From: Victivallales bacterium
Lineage (GTDB): Bacteria > Verrucomicrobiota > Lentisphaeria > Oligosphaerales > Oligosphaeraceae
DNA: 11,625 bases
Reading direction: 5' to 3'
Assembly: GCA_017431185.1 (NCBI GenBank)
Contig: JAFRLP010000326.1
Span: 1-11,625, forward strand
Part shown: positions 1 through 7,093 of the stretch, one piece after another
Layout: the number at the start of each line of letters is the position of its first letter
Position numbering within the stretch: position 1 is the first letter of the stretch
Notes under the pieces: generated by a model
What the model was told of the DNA's origin: nothing
What the model saw: the letters and a program-made list of their open reading frames with translations, nothing else
Database searches by the model: none
Made by a program: the position numbers and the translations under genes

Positions 1-2358
1 AAGGCGTCGGCCATCTGGAAGAAGCGCCGTCATGCCAGGGGGGATCTGGAGAGAGGCGTGAATGCCGTCTGCCGTCTTCTCCCATTTGGCGATGATGGAG
101 CCACGTGGGGTGCGGACCGTTCCCGATGCGCAGGTGAGGTCCAGGGGATGCGGAGCAAAGGAGAATGCCTCGTATCCTGGGCGTGTCGCCCGAATGCCGA
201 GAATGACCTCCTTGAAGAAAACGGCGGGGCTGGTGGCAAAGCCATGGCAGAGCGAGCCTGACTCCTTGAAGCCGTCGCGCCCGAACTTGTAAACGCCACA
301 TTCAGGAATCGTGACACACCCCCGCCGCACGACATTGCCCCAACGTTTGCGGATACGGTCAAGTATTTCCTGGTCTTCGCCCATTTCGTGCAAGGCCTGG
401 AAGACCAGTCCGGAAAGATAGAGCTCGGACTCCATCAGCGTGTGGCCAAGAATCGCGTCCGTGAAATTCCTGAGTTCCGTCTTGGACCATTCGCCGCTGG
501 AGATGGCCAGGGCCTGCGCCAGCTCTGACCGGATGGGCTCTGGAGTCTTGGCATCGGTGACGGGATTGATGCGCCAAGCCATGTCCTCCAATAGCCGTTT
601 GCCAGTGCCCTCGTCCGTGACGACGAAACGGCGCATGGCGTTTGCCGTCCGCTGAATGCGCTGGTTGAGAAGCGTTTTTTCAGGACAAGGGTCCCCGCAT
701 TCGCCGCAAATTCTCTGAAAGCATTTCATGGCGGAGATATAAACGGAGTTGAGCATGGATTCGCGGCTGTGGATGAACATGTGCCAGTTCATTTCAAAGG
801 CCCAGTCCCAGAAATCCCAGGCGAAATCGGGCGATGAGACCAGACCAGATGCATCCACCGTGCTCTCGAAGGCGTCAAGCACCTTGCGGAGGTTGGGAAG
901 ATAGCTGCGGACAGTCTCGCGGTCGCCGCTCTCGCGCAGGTAGTCCTCCAGCATCCAGAAGAGGAAAAGGTTGGTGGCAGGGAGAATATTGGGCGGCCTC
1001 TTGTCGTTGATGGGTGTCGGCGCCACCCCAGGTATCCATCCAGTGTCGTATTGCTGGGAGAATGCCATCTCGAAGGAGTGGCGGTGAATGGCGGAGGGGC
1101 CGAACATGGCCAGGCTGGCACGGTTCTCAATGATGAGGTCGTTGACCCAGAACGCATGCTCCCGCCAGGGACAGTCCATGAAGGTGTCAGTGGTGCAGGC
1201 CCGAATCGTCTCGCAGGACATCTCCCAGATTCTCTCCAGAAGCGGGTCACTGCAGCGGAATTGGACGTCTGGCGTGTAGGGATACCGACAGTCCAGGCAA
1301 TGGAAATTGCGGAGGACGGCGCTTTCATGGCGCCCCAGCCCGCGGATTTGAATCTGGACCATGCTCGCGCCGTGCATCTCGAAGGGGTTTTCAATGGTGT
1401 TGCGCCCCTTCTTCAGAACGTAGGAATCCGTGAAGAAATAGCTTGGACTTCCGCCTGCCTTCAGGTAACTGGCGCGAACGCGCCCGTTCCAGAGGGTTTC
1501 GCCGTAGGTGAGCTCAATGCGGACACCCGACGAGGGCGATTCGATTTCCGCGCTGAAATAGCCGATGACGGGCTTTCCGAAATCGAAGACCAGTGCCGTG
1601 GCCTCGCCAGAGACGCGGAAGGCGTTCTGCTCTGGCAGAGGCGTCAGCGCGCCTGGATTATCCTTCCAGACCTCGCGGTTGAGAACCTCGGCGATGTCCT
1701 CAGGCGTGCCGTCTTGCAGAGTGGCGGGAGTCTCCATGCGGACGCTGGCGTATTTCAGGAGCCGAGGCGTGATGCAGGTCTCCCGCATGGGTGGAATGTC
1801 ACGTGGCCTGATTCGTTTTGCGTCAAGGATTGGCGAGTCGAAGGGGATGGCCTCTTGCCAATCCGAGGTTCCCTCGCCCAGCATCCAGCCTTTGTCCTGG
1901 GAGCCTTCGCGAAGGTCGAGTTCGATTTTTGCCCCATGCTGGAAGGTGAAGGGGCGAGTCGTGTTTTTCCAGCCAGGCATCGGTCGTCCTCGCCACCCTT
2001 CGGAGCCGACGAAGCTCCCTGGCAGTTCCGCCATGAGCGCACATCCAGACGGATGTGTGTTGAAATTCGCGGTGCTGTTCTGGGAATGGAGGCATACGGC
2101 GAGATGGTTCTCGCCGCGATGAAGCCAGGGGGTGAGATCGACCTCCTCGTAGTAGTGTACGCCACACGTGCCTCGGATGGGGCCGCGGCAGACGAATGCC
2201 CCGTTCACGTACAGGAGAAAATGACTTTCAGCCGAAATCCTCAATGGGGGAACGGTGATGGGCACGGCGCACTCGAATGAACGGTGCAGCTGAAGCGCGC
2301 AGTTGGGAATCTCCGACGCTCCAGCCAATGTCAGCCAGGAATGTGTTATGGAGGGCAT
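1..2358 (-). CDS. GH78-type alpha-L-rhamnosidase (3' end outside window)
   Basis: The frame is open from ATG 2358 to the left edge (786 codons, no stop). It probably lacks only a few tens of residues, because the usual GH78 C-terminal beta-sandwich (SLCHGFATSP, then FAPHPLDL) is already present. Family role: inverting hydrolysis of terminal alpha-L-rhamnose from glycans. The N-terminal sandwich shows LHRSFE, LRISAESHFLLYVNG and YYEEVDLTPWL. The core holds FDFGKPVIG (about 260-280) and the catalytic stretch D395-C-P-W-R-E400, with D407 following. The D/E/D spacing matches the Asp/Glu/Asp triad known from Bacillus RhaB, and E686 in GCVTIPE fits the catalytic base. The residues after the motif (HAFWVND) differ from the common RLGW form, so substrate may differ. 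No signal peptide is visible. An in-frame stop at 2407-2409 makes 2358 the only good start, but its Shine-Dalgarno is weak. It lies 93 bp after the DUF4838 gene, probably in the same operon. Confidence 0.9.
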   Translation of the reverse strand, partial: MPSITHSWLTLAGASEIPNCALQLHRSFECAVPITVPPLRISAESHFLLYVNGAFVCRGPIRGTCGVHYYEEVDLTPWLHRGENHLAVCLHSQNSTANFNTHPSGCALMAELPGSFVGSEGWRGRPMPGWKNTTRPFTFQHGAKIELDLREGSQDKGWMLGEGTSDWQEAIPFDSPILDAKRIRPRDIPPMRETCITPRLLKYASVRMETPATLQDGTPEDIAEVLNREVWKDNPGALTPLPEQNAFRVSGEATALVFDFGKPVIGYFSAEIESPSSGVRIELTYGETLWNGRVRASYLKAGGSPSYFFTDSYVLKKGRNTIENPFEMHGASMVQIQIRGLGRHESAVLRNFHCLDCRYPYTPDVQFRCSDPLLERIWEMSCETIRACTTDTFMDCPWREHAFWVNDLIIENRASLAMFGPSAIHRHSFEMAFSQQYDTGWIPGVAPTPINDKRPPNILPATNLFLFWMLEDYLRESGDRETVRSYLPNLRKVLDAFESTVDASGLVSSPDFAWDFWDWAFEMNWHMFIHSRESMLNSVYISAMKCFQRICGECGDPCPEKTLLNQRIQRTANAMRRFVVTDEGTGKRLLEDMAWRINPVTDAKTPEPIRSELAQALAISSGEWSKTELRNFTDAILGHTLMESELYLSGLVFQALHEMGEDQEILDRIRKRWGNVVRRGCVTIPECGVYKFGRDGFKESGSLCHGFATSPAVFFKEVILGIRATRPGYEAFSFAPHPLDLTCASGTVRTPRGSIIAKWEKTADGIHASLQIPPGMTALLPDGRRL

Positions 2359-2451
2359 TGTATGGTCTGATTGGCAATGCTCCGCTGGTGAAAGAGGCTC
2401 GTCATTTCACGGTCAGGGGGACGGGGACGGCCTTGACACAGGGCAACGCGT

Positions 2452-4437
2452 TCATTCCTTGTGCATCCACTCACGGACATACACTTCTTCGGACGGACGG
2501 CTGCCGTCCTCATTGCAGGGGACAATTCGGATTCGCCGCGCGAACTCGTTGTACATCAACTGGTGTGCGTTGACGACATGCCGTTTCTCGAATTCACGGC
2601 GCATCCGAAAGAGTTCGTTGAACGAGGCCATGAATGCAGGGCTTCTGCCACACGGGGCCTCCCACCAGAGATTCATGGTCTGGATCATCTTGTCCACGTG
2701 ACGCATGCCGTCGCGCAGGAACTGCACTCGCGCCGTCGCCTCGGGCTCGGAGCCGCCGATGGCGTTGTCCGCCTCGTCCAGAAAATCGTATGCGGGTTTC
2801 ATGATCTCAGGTGGATAGACCAGGTGGAGCGCGTCCCAGCATCCGTAGAGGATATGGGGCCGAATGCGCTTGTCCGTGGCGCAGAGCTGGTCATAGAGTC
2901 CGCCAGTCTTGAGGTCGGCTTCCTCGGCGATGCCGCCACGGAGGCGGTCGGTGTACTCCTCCCAGTAGGCGATCCATTTCAGGATGGCCGCCGCCCCTTT
3001 TCCGAAAGCGGAGGCGTATTCCTCCTTGATGTCGTCCACCGTGATGTTCTTGAGATAGGACATCCGCAGGAGCATGTAGCAGTAGAGTCCCTGCGCGGGC
3101 CAGCAGCCGCCGAAGGAATCCTGCTCATAGCCGAAACTGATGTTCTGGGCCGCGCGCATGAATTCCGCGGTCTTCTTCAGCGGAAAATAGGGCGAGAACC
3201 AGAAGGTGTTCATCCAGTTCGGGCGCAGCAGAAGTCTGGCCCCGGAGTTCTGCCAGCTCCTCCACTGTGTCATTCCAATCCCCCTGACGTCGAAATCGCT
3301 GGGGACAACCGCCGAAAGGACGCCAGGGACTAGTTTCATGTCCTGCGGAAACAGCTTGTATGCCCCGTAGCCGAACACGCAGATCTGAGCCTTCGGGTTC
3401 TCCTTCTTCATCTCCGTCAGCACGGCATTCCAAAACTTCACATATCGTCTGGTGAGGGAGACCTTGCCCAGCCAGATTTCCTGGGCGGTCGCCTGACGCG
3501 CCTCCTCCGAATCCAATTCACGGCAGTTCGGGCAGGTGCAGAAGCCCAGGCCATCGTTGGGACACATGCCGTAGATGTCGGGACGCCCCGCCGCCCGCCA
3601 CCGCTCCAGGATGAGCTGCGGAACCTCAGGGTTGCTGATGCAGACCTTGGTGCAGATGGGGCGGGAATGATAGGTGCGTTTCCCATCGGGAGAAAGCGCG
3701 ACCAGTTCAGGGCGGGTTGCGCCGTACTTCTCCCACCATCCCTGGAAGGCGTCTGTGAAATTGGTGTGGATGCGCGTGCCCTGCTGATGGATCATCATGA
3801 AGCGGTTGTTTCGGTCGAAGGAGGGCATATAGGTGCCGACGTCGAACCACATCTGGCGACGCTCATAGAAGGGACGCCCCTGAATCGAATAGTCTTCGGG
3901 AAGCGCCACGCTTTTTCTCTTCGGGCAATAGGTGCCCAGGTCGCCTGGCCAGAGAAATCTCACTCCGGCAATCTGGTCGAGCATCGTGGTTACTGCCCAG
4001 AGGGTCGCCGGACTGTACTGGCGGGAATCCATCTCAGGATGCCTCATGCCTGGCGCACCAGTGGTCTTGACCTCTGGCATCTCCTTGTTGTGCCCGAGGA
4101 AGAAGATGTCCCGCCCTTTGGCCAAAGCACGGTATTCCTCCATCTGCAGTTTCTCGCTCTCCAATCCCTGTGATTTCGCATAGTCGCAGTCGCCGATGAA
4201 GATGCGGTTCATTCCCTCGGGTATGCTGTCCAACTCCTTGGAACGGATGACCTGGAGTTCGACGCCTGTGGACTTTTTCAGGCAGAACTGGAGGATTTCA
4301 GTCGCAAGAAGACAGGATTTGCTCTGGCGTCCCTGCACAATGACCGCCGCTGGCGCGCCTTGCCTCACAATGTAAATCTCTTTTGCCAAGCCGACGAGTG
4401 CGCCCGACAGACACAAAATGGTGAACAGTTGTCTCAT
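2452..4437 (-). CDS. Secreted DUF4838 domain-containing protein (661 aa)
   Basis: Residues 1-18 form a signal peptide (MRQLF, then a hydrophobic stretch, cleavage near GLA/KE). Residues 20-165 resemble the alpha/beta N-terminal domain found before GH20/GH67-like barrels (VRQGAPAAVIV; AGVRFLWPGDLGTYCP). DUF4838 follows at about 185-450. Its signature is P293-N-D-G with the cysteine cluster C300-T-C302-P-N-C305, then FGYGAY and LRPNWMNTFWFSPY. The last 200 residues look helical. DUF4838 proteins are common in polysaccharide-degradation loci, but no reaction is established that I know of, so none is assigned. Start: ATG 4437 with GGAG 10 nt upstream. The rhamnosidase gene follows after 93 bp, so the pair probably acts on one rhamnose-containing glycan (inference). 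An inverted-repeat operator candidate sits in the promoter. Compare the longer paralogue at 7155-10145, which adds C-terminal modules absent here. Confidence 0.85.
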   Translation of the reverse strand: MRQLFTILCLSGALVGLAKEIYIVRQGAPAAVIVQGRQSKSCLLATEILQFCLKKSTGVELQVIRSKELDSIPEGMNRIFIGDCDYAKSQGLESEKLQMEEYRALAKGRDIFFLGHNKEMPEVKTTGAPGMRHPEMDSRQYSPATLWAVTTMLDQIAGVRFLWPGDLGTYCPKRKSVALPEDYSIQGRPFYERRQMWFDVGTYMPSFDRNNRFMMIHQQGTRIHTNFTDAFQGWWEKYGATRPELVALSPDGKRTYHSRPICTKVCISNPEVPQLILERWRAAGRPDIYGMCPNDGLGFCTCPNCRELDSEEARQATAQEIWLGKVSLTRRYVKFWNAVLTEMKKENPKAQICVFGYGAYKLFPQDMKLVPGVLSAVVPSDFDVRGIGMTQWRSWQNSGARLLLRPNWMNTFWFSPYFPLKKTAEFMRAAQNISFGYEQDSFGGCWPAQGLYCYMLLRMSYLKNITVDDIKEEYASAFGKGAAAILKWIAYWEEYTDRLRGGIAEEADLKTGGLYDQLCATDKRIRPHILYGCWDALHLVYPPEIMKPAYDFLDEADNAIGGSEPEATARVQFLRDGMRHVDKMIQTMNLWWEAPCGRSPAFMASFNELFRMRREFEKRHVVNAHQLMYNEFARRIRIVPCNEDGSRPSEEVYVREWMHKE

Positions 4438-4447
4438 GGTGGTGGTT

Positions 4448-4451
4448 CTCC
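4448..4451 (-). promoter_or_regulatory. Shine-Dalgarno GGAG for the 661-aa DUF4838 gene
   Basis: GGAG on the minus strand, 10 nt before ATG 4437. It supports that start codon and the signal peptide read from it. Confidence 0.5.
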
Positions 4452-4565
4452 GTTCTGTTGTTCATCTCCGCCTGCCGCAGTTGACGCCGAAGACGGCAAC
4501 GGTTTCTTTGTCATGAATCGCGGTGTTCATGCACTCCTTCCGCTTTCTGGGAGGTGTCCTTGAAA

Positions 4566-4591
4566 AATTGCTTATCATAATATAAGCAATT
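4566..4591. promoter_or_regulatory. Perfect 10+10 inverted repeat, candidate operator
   Basis: The arms AATTGCTTAT (4566-4575) and ATAAGCAATT (4582-4591) are exact reverse complements around a 6-bp spacer. The repeat covers the -10 box and predicted start of the DUF4838/GH78 promoter, as expected of a repressor site. The cognate regulator is not identifiable in this window. It is too AT-rich, and has no U-tract placed correctly, to be an obvious terminator. Confidence 0.55.
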
Positions 4592-4606
4592 ATCCTGGAA
4601 AAGCAA
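4579..4606 (-). promoter_or_regulatory. Sigma70-like promoter of the DUF4838/GH78 operon
   Basis: On the minus strand, TTGCTT (4606-4601) and TATATT (4584-4579) are separated by 16 bp. This predicts transcription starting near 4572 and a leader of about 135 nt. The -10 box lies inside the inverted repeat 4566-4591. The assignment rests on consensus matching only. Confidence 0.5.
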
Positions 4607-4771
4607 GTCGGACGGCTTCTCCCCAATCAAGGTTAAAACACAATGATCATCCCTGAATAGTTACTGCAAAGCAGTTTCAGTGCCCAATGCCGTCCTGCAT
4701 GTTTTCGCCATCACTCCGCCAAATGCTGTTCATAAAATCATCGCATCTGTTAAAAAAAGTTACCATGATAA

Positions 4772-4800
4772 TTGATTTTTTCAAGCACCTGTCATATATT
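4772..4800 (+). promoter_or_regulatory. Sigma70-like promoter of the exonuclease gene
   Basis: TTGATT (4772-4777), a 17-bp spacer, and TATATT (4795-4800). Predicted start is near 4807, within the palindrome ACCAATTGGT at 4805-4814. This gives a leader of about 135 nt before ATG 4942. Prediction from consensus only. Confidence 0.55.
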
Positions 4801-4871
4801 ACGCACCAATTGGTTAAAATCTGATTTTGGCACGCTGCTTGCTTTGTCCCAGTCATTGTGAGAACCACTGG

Positions 4872-4907
4872 CTAATTGCGCAAATGCGCAAAGAGTTACG
4901 CAATTAG
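4872..4907 (+). promoter_or_regulatory. Overlapping inverted and direct repeats in the exonuclease leader
   Basis: CTAATTGCG (4872-4880) and CGCAATTAG (4899-4907) form a perfect 9-bp inverted repeat. Within it, TTGCGC (4876-4881) and GCGCAA (4886-4891) form a second 6-bp hairpin with a 4-nt loop. The two hairpins share bases and cannot both form. TGCGCAAA also occurs twice in tandem (4877-4892). The element ends about 24 nt before the exonuclease Shine-Dalgarno. It could be a protein-binding operator or an RNA switch. Confidence 0.45.
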
Positions 4908-4941
4908 ACACTAGTCTATGAGCAAAGCAAGAGGAACGGCA

Positions 4942-5484
4942 ATGAAACTGGCGGGACTTGATTTCGAGACGGCAAACAAGAAAAGCGGCAGCATCTGCGC
5001 GATAGGCTGCGCCATTCTTGACAATGGCATGGTGGCGGAACAGGGGAAATGGCTGGTCTGCCCCCACAAGGGCTTCCGATGGATGCGGCCAGACTTCACG
5101 GACATCCACGGGCTTTCCTATTGGGACGTCCGCGACTGCGCGGAGTTCGTGGACATCTGGCCGGAACTGCGGCGGATGCTCCTTTCCGCTGATTGCGTTG
5201 TCATCCACAACTCACGCTTCGACCTGGGGCATCTGCGCAGCGCACTGTCCCTTTACGAACAGCCGCCCGTGGAATTCGACTACGCGGACAGCCTCATCAT
5301 CAGCCGAAGGCTCTTCCCCGAAATGCCCTCGCATTCCCTGGACGCGATGGCGGAGCTTTTCGGAATCATCTTCCAGCACCACGACGCATTGGAGGACGCG
5401 ATGGCCTGCGCCAGCATTATAGCCAGGACGGGCATCCCCGACGGCTGCCTTTGGCACTTTTCGACGGAAGACGGACAACAATGA
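4942..5484 (+). CDS. DEDDh 3'-5' exonuclease (DnaQ-like, 180 aa)
   Basis: This is a single-domain DnaQ-superfamily exonuclease, expected to remove nucleotides from 3' ends with two metal ions. Motif I is LDFETAN with D7 and E9. Motif II is HNSRFD with D94. Motif III is HHDALED with H147 and D152, so all DEDDh residues are present. At 180 residues it is just the exonuclease fold, with no BRCT, polymerase or helicase domain, and it is not a confident dnaQ orthologue. GAGGA at 4931-4935, 6 nt upstream, selects ATG 4942 over the in-frame ATG at 4918, which lacks a site. It has its own promoter and lies convergent to the ATPase gene. Cytoplasmic, probably DNA or RNA repair or turnover; the in vivo substrate cannot be read from sequence. 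Its stop overlaps an ATG (ATGA at 5481-5484) that opens the broken frame downstream. Confidence 0.9.
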   Translation: MKLAGLDFETANKKSGSICAIGCAILDNGMVAEQGKWLVCPHKGFRWMRPDFTDIHGLSYWDVRDCAEFVDIWPELRRMLLSADCVVIHNSRFDLGHLRSALSLYEQPPVEFDYADSLIISRRLFPEMPSHSLDAMAELFGIIFQHHDALEDAMACASIIARTGIPDGCLWHFSTEDGQQ

Positions 5485-5612
5485 CGAAGGCGCTGATTCT
5501 GACTGGCTGGAAATGCACCGCGTCGCTGCGGCTCTGCCCCTGTGACACAATGGCAAGGCGGACTTGACTTCCCGATTGGCTGGACGATGCTGTCAGGGCG
5601 AAGCCTACTTAA
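5481..5612 (+). pseudogene. Possible remnant of a gene coupled to the exonuclease
   Basis: An ATG overlapping the exonuclease stop (ATGA) opens a frame that begins MTKALILTGW and ends at TGA 5565-5567 after 28 codons. The same frame then continues with protein-like sequence (LPDWLDDAVRAKPT) to TAA 5610-5612, which overlaps the last codons of the convergent ATPase gene. The coupling and the in-frame stop suggest a truncated, decayed gene. The ILTGW start and later DWLDD are faintly reminiscent of an alpha/beta-hydrolase, but this is a guess from very short segments. It could equally be chance. Confidence 0.28.
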
Positions 5613-6966
5613 TAAGCAAGGGCGTCATATACAGCGGGAGATAGCAGATGCCGTCCTGGATTCTGAAATCGCCGTCATGGATGACAAAGGGGACATGGAG
5701 CTGCTCAGGGTATTTGGCGATGAACTTTCTCAGCGAGTTCAGCGTGTAGTTCCTGCCGCTCTTGACCTCAATGGGGGAGATGTTATGCCGATTGGTGAGA
5801 CTGGCCTTGGGTATCAGAAAATCAATCTCCATGCGCGAAGCCTTGTCGTCTGGAGCGCTGTTGAAATAGAAAAAGAGCGAATGGCCTGACGCCTTCAGCA
5901 TCTGAGCCACCACATTCTCAATTATCATCCCCAAATTGACGCCAAACTTGCCAGAGAGCAGCTTTCGGTAAATCTCATTCGACGCAAGGATGTCAGGGGA
6001 GAAGGCATGGCTTATCAGAAGCCCTGTGTCAGCCATGTAGCATTTGAGGGTTGTACGGTTCAGATTCATCTGCAGGCCCAATGAAGGCTCTGCCGCGTTG
6101 AACGCAATGTTGGCGACCATTGCGTCCTGCAGCCAGAGAAACGCATTCTCGTATGAGCGCATCCTTGCGTTTTCACTGATGTCAGACAGGCGGAACACTC
6201 TGTCATGCCGTTGAAGCTGTGAGGGAATCTCGACGAATATGTCCTCTATCTTCAGTGCGTATCCATTGCCGTGCTTGCGCATGTCGTTTCTGTACAACTG
6301 CAATATGTCCCTTTTGATTTCATCTGCGGCCATGAAATCATGCGTCAAGACAAACTTTTCAACCGCCTGCGGCATTCCTCCGACGGCAAGGTATTGCCTG
6401 AAGGCATCCATTGTCCTGCGGTGCAAAGGCTGCCCCAGACTGCGCCTGGATGCGTGGCATTCGCGTATGAAATCCATGGTGTCCTCCTGGCCATTCGCCC
6501 ACAGGAACTCCTCGAAGTCCATCGGATACATCTCAATTTGGCGCTCTTCTGAAGGAATGACAATATCCTTCACATTCTCCCTAATGGAAACAAGCGAACC
6601 CGTCTCAACGTAGTCATAACGTCCATCTTTGACAAGATACTTGAGCGCGGCCCGCGCACGTGGATAGAGCTGGACTTCATCAAACACTATCAGCGATTCG
6701 CGCTCATGCAATTTGGTGTGCGTAAAAAGCGACAGGCGCGAGAAGAACTGCTCCAAATCATCAAGAAAATGCTCAAAAAGATAGATTATGTCCTCCGATA
6801 CCAGATTGAAGTCGAGAATTATGTGGCTTTTATATTCCCTGCGGGCAAACTCCTCCACTATATAACTCTTTCCGACGCGACGCGCCCCCGCCAGCAGCAG
6901 CGACGTCTCCCCGTGGCTCTTCCGCTTCCACTCCACCAGTCTCTCATATATCTTTCGTCTCATCAT
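5605..6966 (-). CDS. AAA ATPase with C-terminal DUF4143 domain (453 aa)
   Basis: The N-terminal AAA_14-type P-loop domain has Walker A G27-A-R-R-V-G-K-S34, Walker B LIVFDEVQ with D96/E97, and a following ETGS. A central helical region leads to KCYMADTGLL (about 308-317), a DUF4143 hallmark. The DUF4143 domain then shows E350, M379-E-I-D-F and P398-I-E-V-K-S-G, the arrangement of a PD-(D/E)XK nuclease-like fold. The length is normal for this family, which is widespread and mobile in anaerobes. Its function is unresolved: DNA binding or nuclease roles are suspected, not shown. Start: ATG 6966 with AGGA about 7 nt upstream; the adjacent ATG 6963 is less well placed. It is a single-gene unit with a promoter inside 33-bp tandem repeats, convergent to the exonuclease. 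It is unrelated in function to the flanking glycan operons and may have been acquired separately. Confidence 0.9.
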   Translation of the reverse strand: MMRRKIYERLVEWKRKSHGETSLLLAGARRVGKSYIVEEFARREYKSHIILDFNLVSEDIIYLFEHFLDDLEQFFSRLSLFTHTKLHERESLIVFDEVQLYPRARAALKYLVKDGRYDYVETGSLVSIRENVKDIVIPSEERQIEMYPMDFEEFLWANGQEDTMDFIRECHASRRSLGQPLHRRTMDAFRQYLAVGGMPQAVEKFVLTHDFMAADEIKRDILQLYRNDMRKHGNGYALKIEDIFVEIPSQLQRHDRVFRLSDISENARMRSYENAFLWLQDAMVANIAFNAAEPSLGLQMNLNRTTLKCYMADTGLLISHAFSPDILASNEIYRKLLSGKFGVNLGMIIENVVAQMLKASGHSLFFYFNSAPDDKASRMEIDFLIPKASLTNRHNISPIEVKSGRNYTLNSLRKFIAKYPEQLHVPFVIHDGDFRIQDGICYLPLYMTPLLIK

Positions 6967-7001
6967 TCGCCTATCCTGTCAGACTACACCGTTTCCTATA
7001 T

Positions 7002-7029
7002 AAAATACACGAGAATGAGATTTTTTCAA
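7002..7029 (-). promoter_or_regulatory. Promoter of the AAA ATPase gene
   Basis: On the minus strand, TTGAAA (7029-7024) and TATTTT (7007-7002) are 16 bp apart, about 36 nt upstream of ATG 6966. The -35 box and spacer coincide with the first tandem repeat unit, so a protein bound to the repeats would compete with RNA polymerase. Consensus-based prediction. Confidence 0.45.
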
Positions 7030-7092
7030 CCAGCGTTTTGCACGAAATCGAGATTTTTTCGCTCAGCAATTTGCACGAAAATGAGATTTTCC
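7008..7092. repeat. 33-bp tandem repeat, about 2.6 copies
   Basis: Unit 1 is 7008-7040, unit 2 is 7041-7073, and a partial unit 3 is 7074-7092. Units 1 and 2 match at 25 of 33 positions. The conserved core is CACGA, 4-5 variable bases, then GAGATTTTTTC, followed by CAGC and TTTG at fixed places. The third copy keeps CACGAAAATGAGATTTT. The period is close to three helical turns, so the sites would sit on nearly the same face. The array overlaps the ATPase promoter and has no spacers like those of a CRISPR. Confidence 0.75.
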
Positions 7093-7093
7093 T

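Larger units (their letters stand above)
4438..4941. other. Divergent intergenic control region, no gene seen
   Basis: This 504-bp stretch separates the DUF4838/GH78 operon from the exonuclease gene. No convincing coding frame is present. It is AT-rich from about 4560 to 4910 and holds two outward-facing sigma70-like promoters (4579-4606 minus, 4772-4800 plus). It also holds a perfect inverted repeat (4566-4591), a 10-bp palindrome ACCAATTGGT (4805-4814) close to the predicted plus-strand start site, and overlapping hairpins at 4872-4907. The stretch 4438-4572 is the predicted 5' leader of the DUF4838 operon; no riboswitch family was recognised there. Confidence 0.7.

Noticed and set aside
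1051..2280. Long plus-strand open frame of 409 codons opposite the rhamnosidase gene
   Set aside because: It lies in the codon-aligned antisense register of a gene with clear GH78 motifs. It is open only because that gene avoids TTA, CTA and TCA codons, and its translation shows no family signature.
2402..2455. 17-codon frame (MNALPCVKAV...) whose ATG overlaps the stop of the 661-aa gene, preceded by AAGGA
   Set aside because: It ends before the rhamnosidase start in a different frame and resembles nothing. At most it may help re-initiation; it is too short to call a gene.
4663..4675. Small perfect palindrome ACTGC-AAA-GCAGT
   Set aside because: A 5-bp stem is expected by chance in this length, and it is not placed at a predicted promoter or gene end.
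4918..4941. Upstream in-frame ATG extending the exonuclease by eight residues
   Set aside because: It lacks a ribosome-binding site, whereas ATG 4942 has GAGGA at ideal spacing and begins directly at the conserved exonuclease fold.
5485..5604. Bidirectional terminator between the convergent exonuclease and ATPase genes
   Set aside because: I looked for a GC-rich stem followed by a T-run on either strand and found none that is convincing.
7008..7092. Possible CRISPR array in the 33-bp repeats
   Set aside because: Only about 2.6 degenerate copies, with conservation spread through the whole unit and no unique spacers. There are no cas genes nearby.
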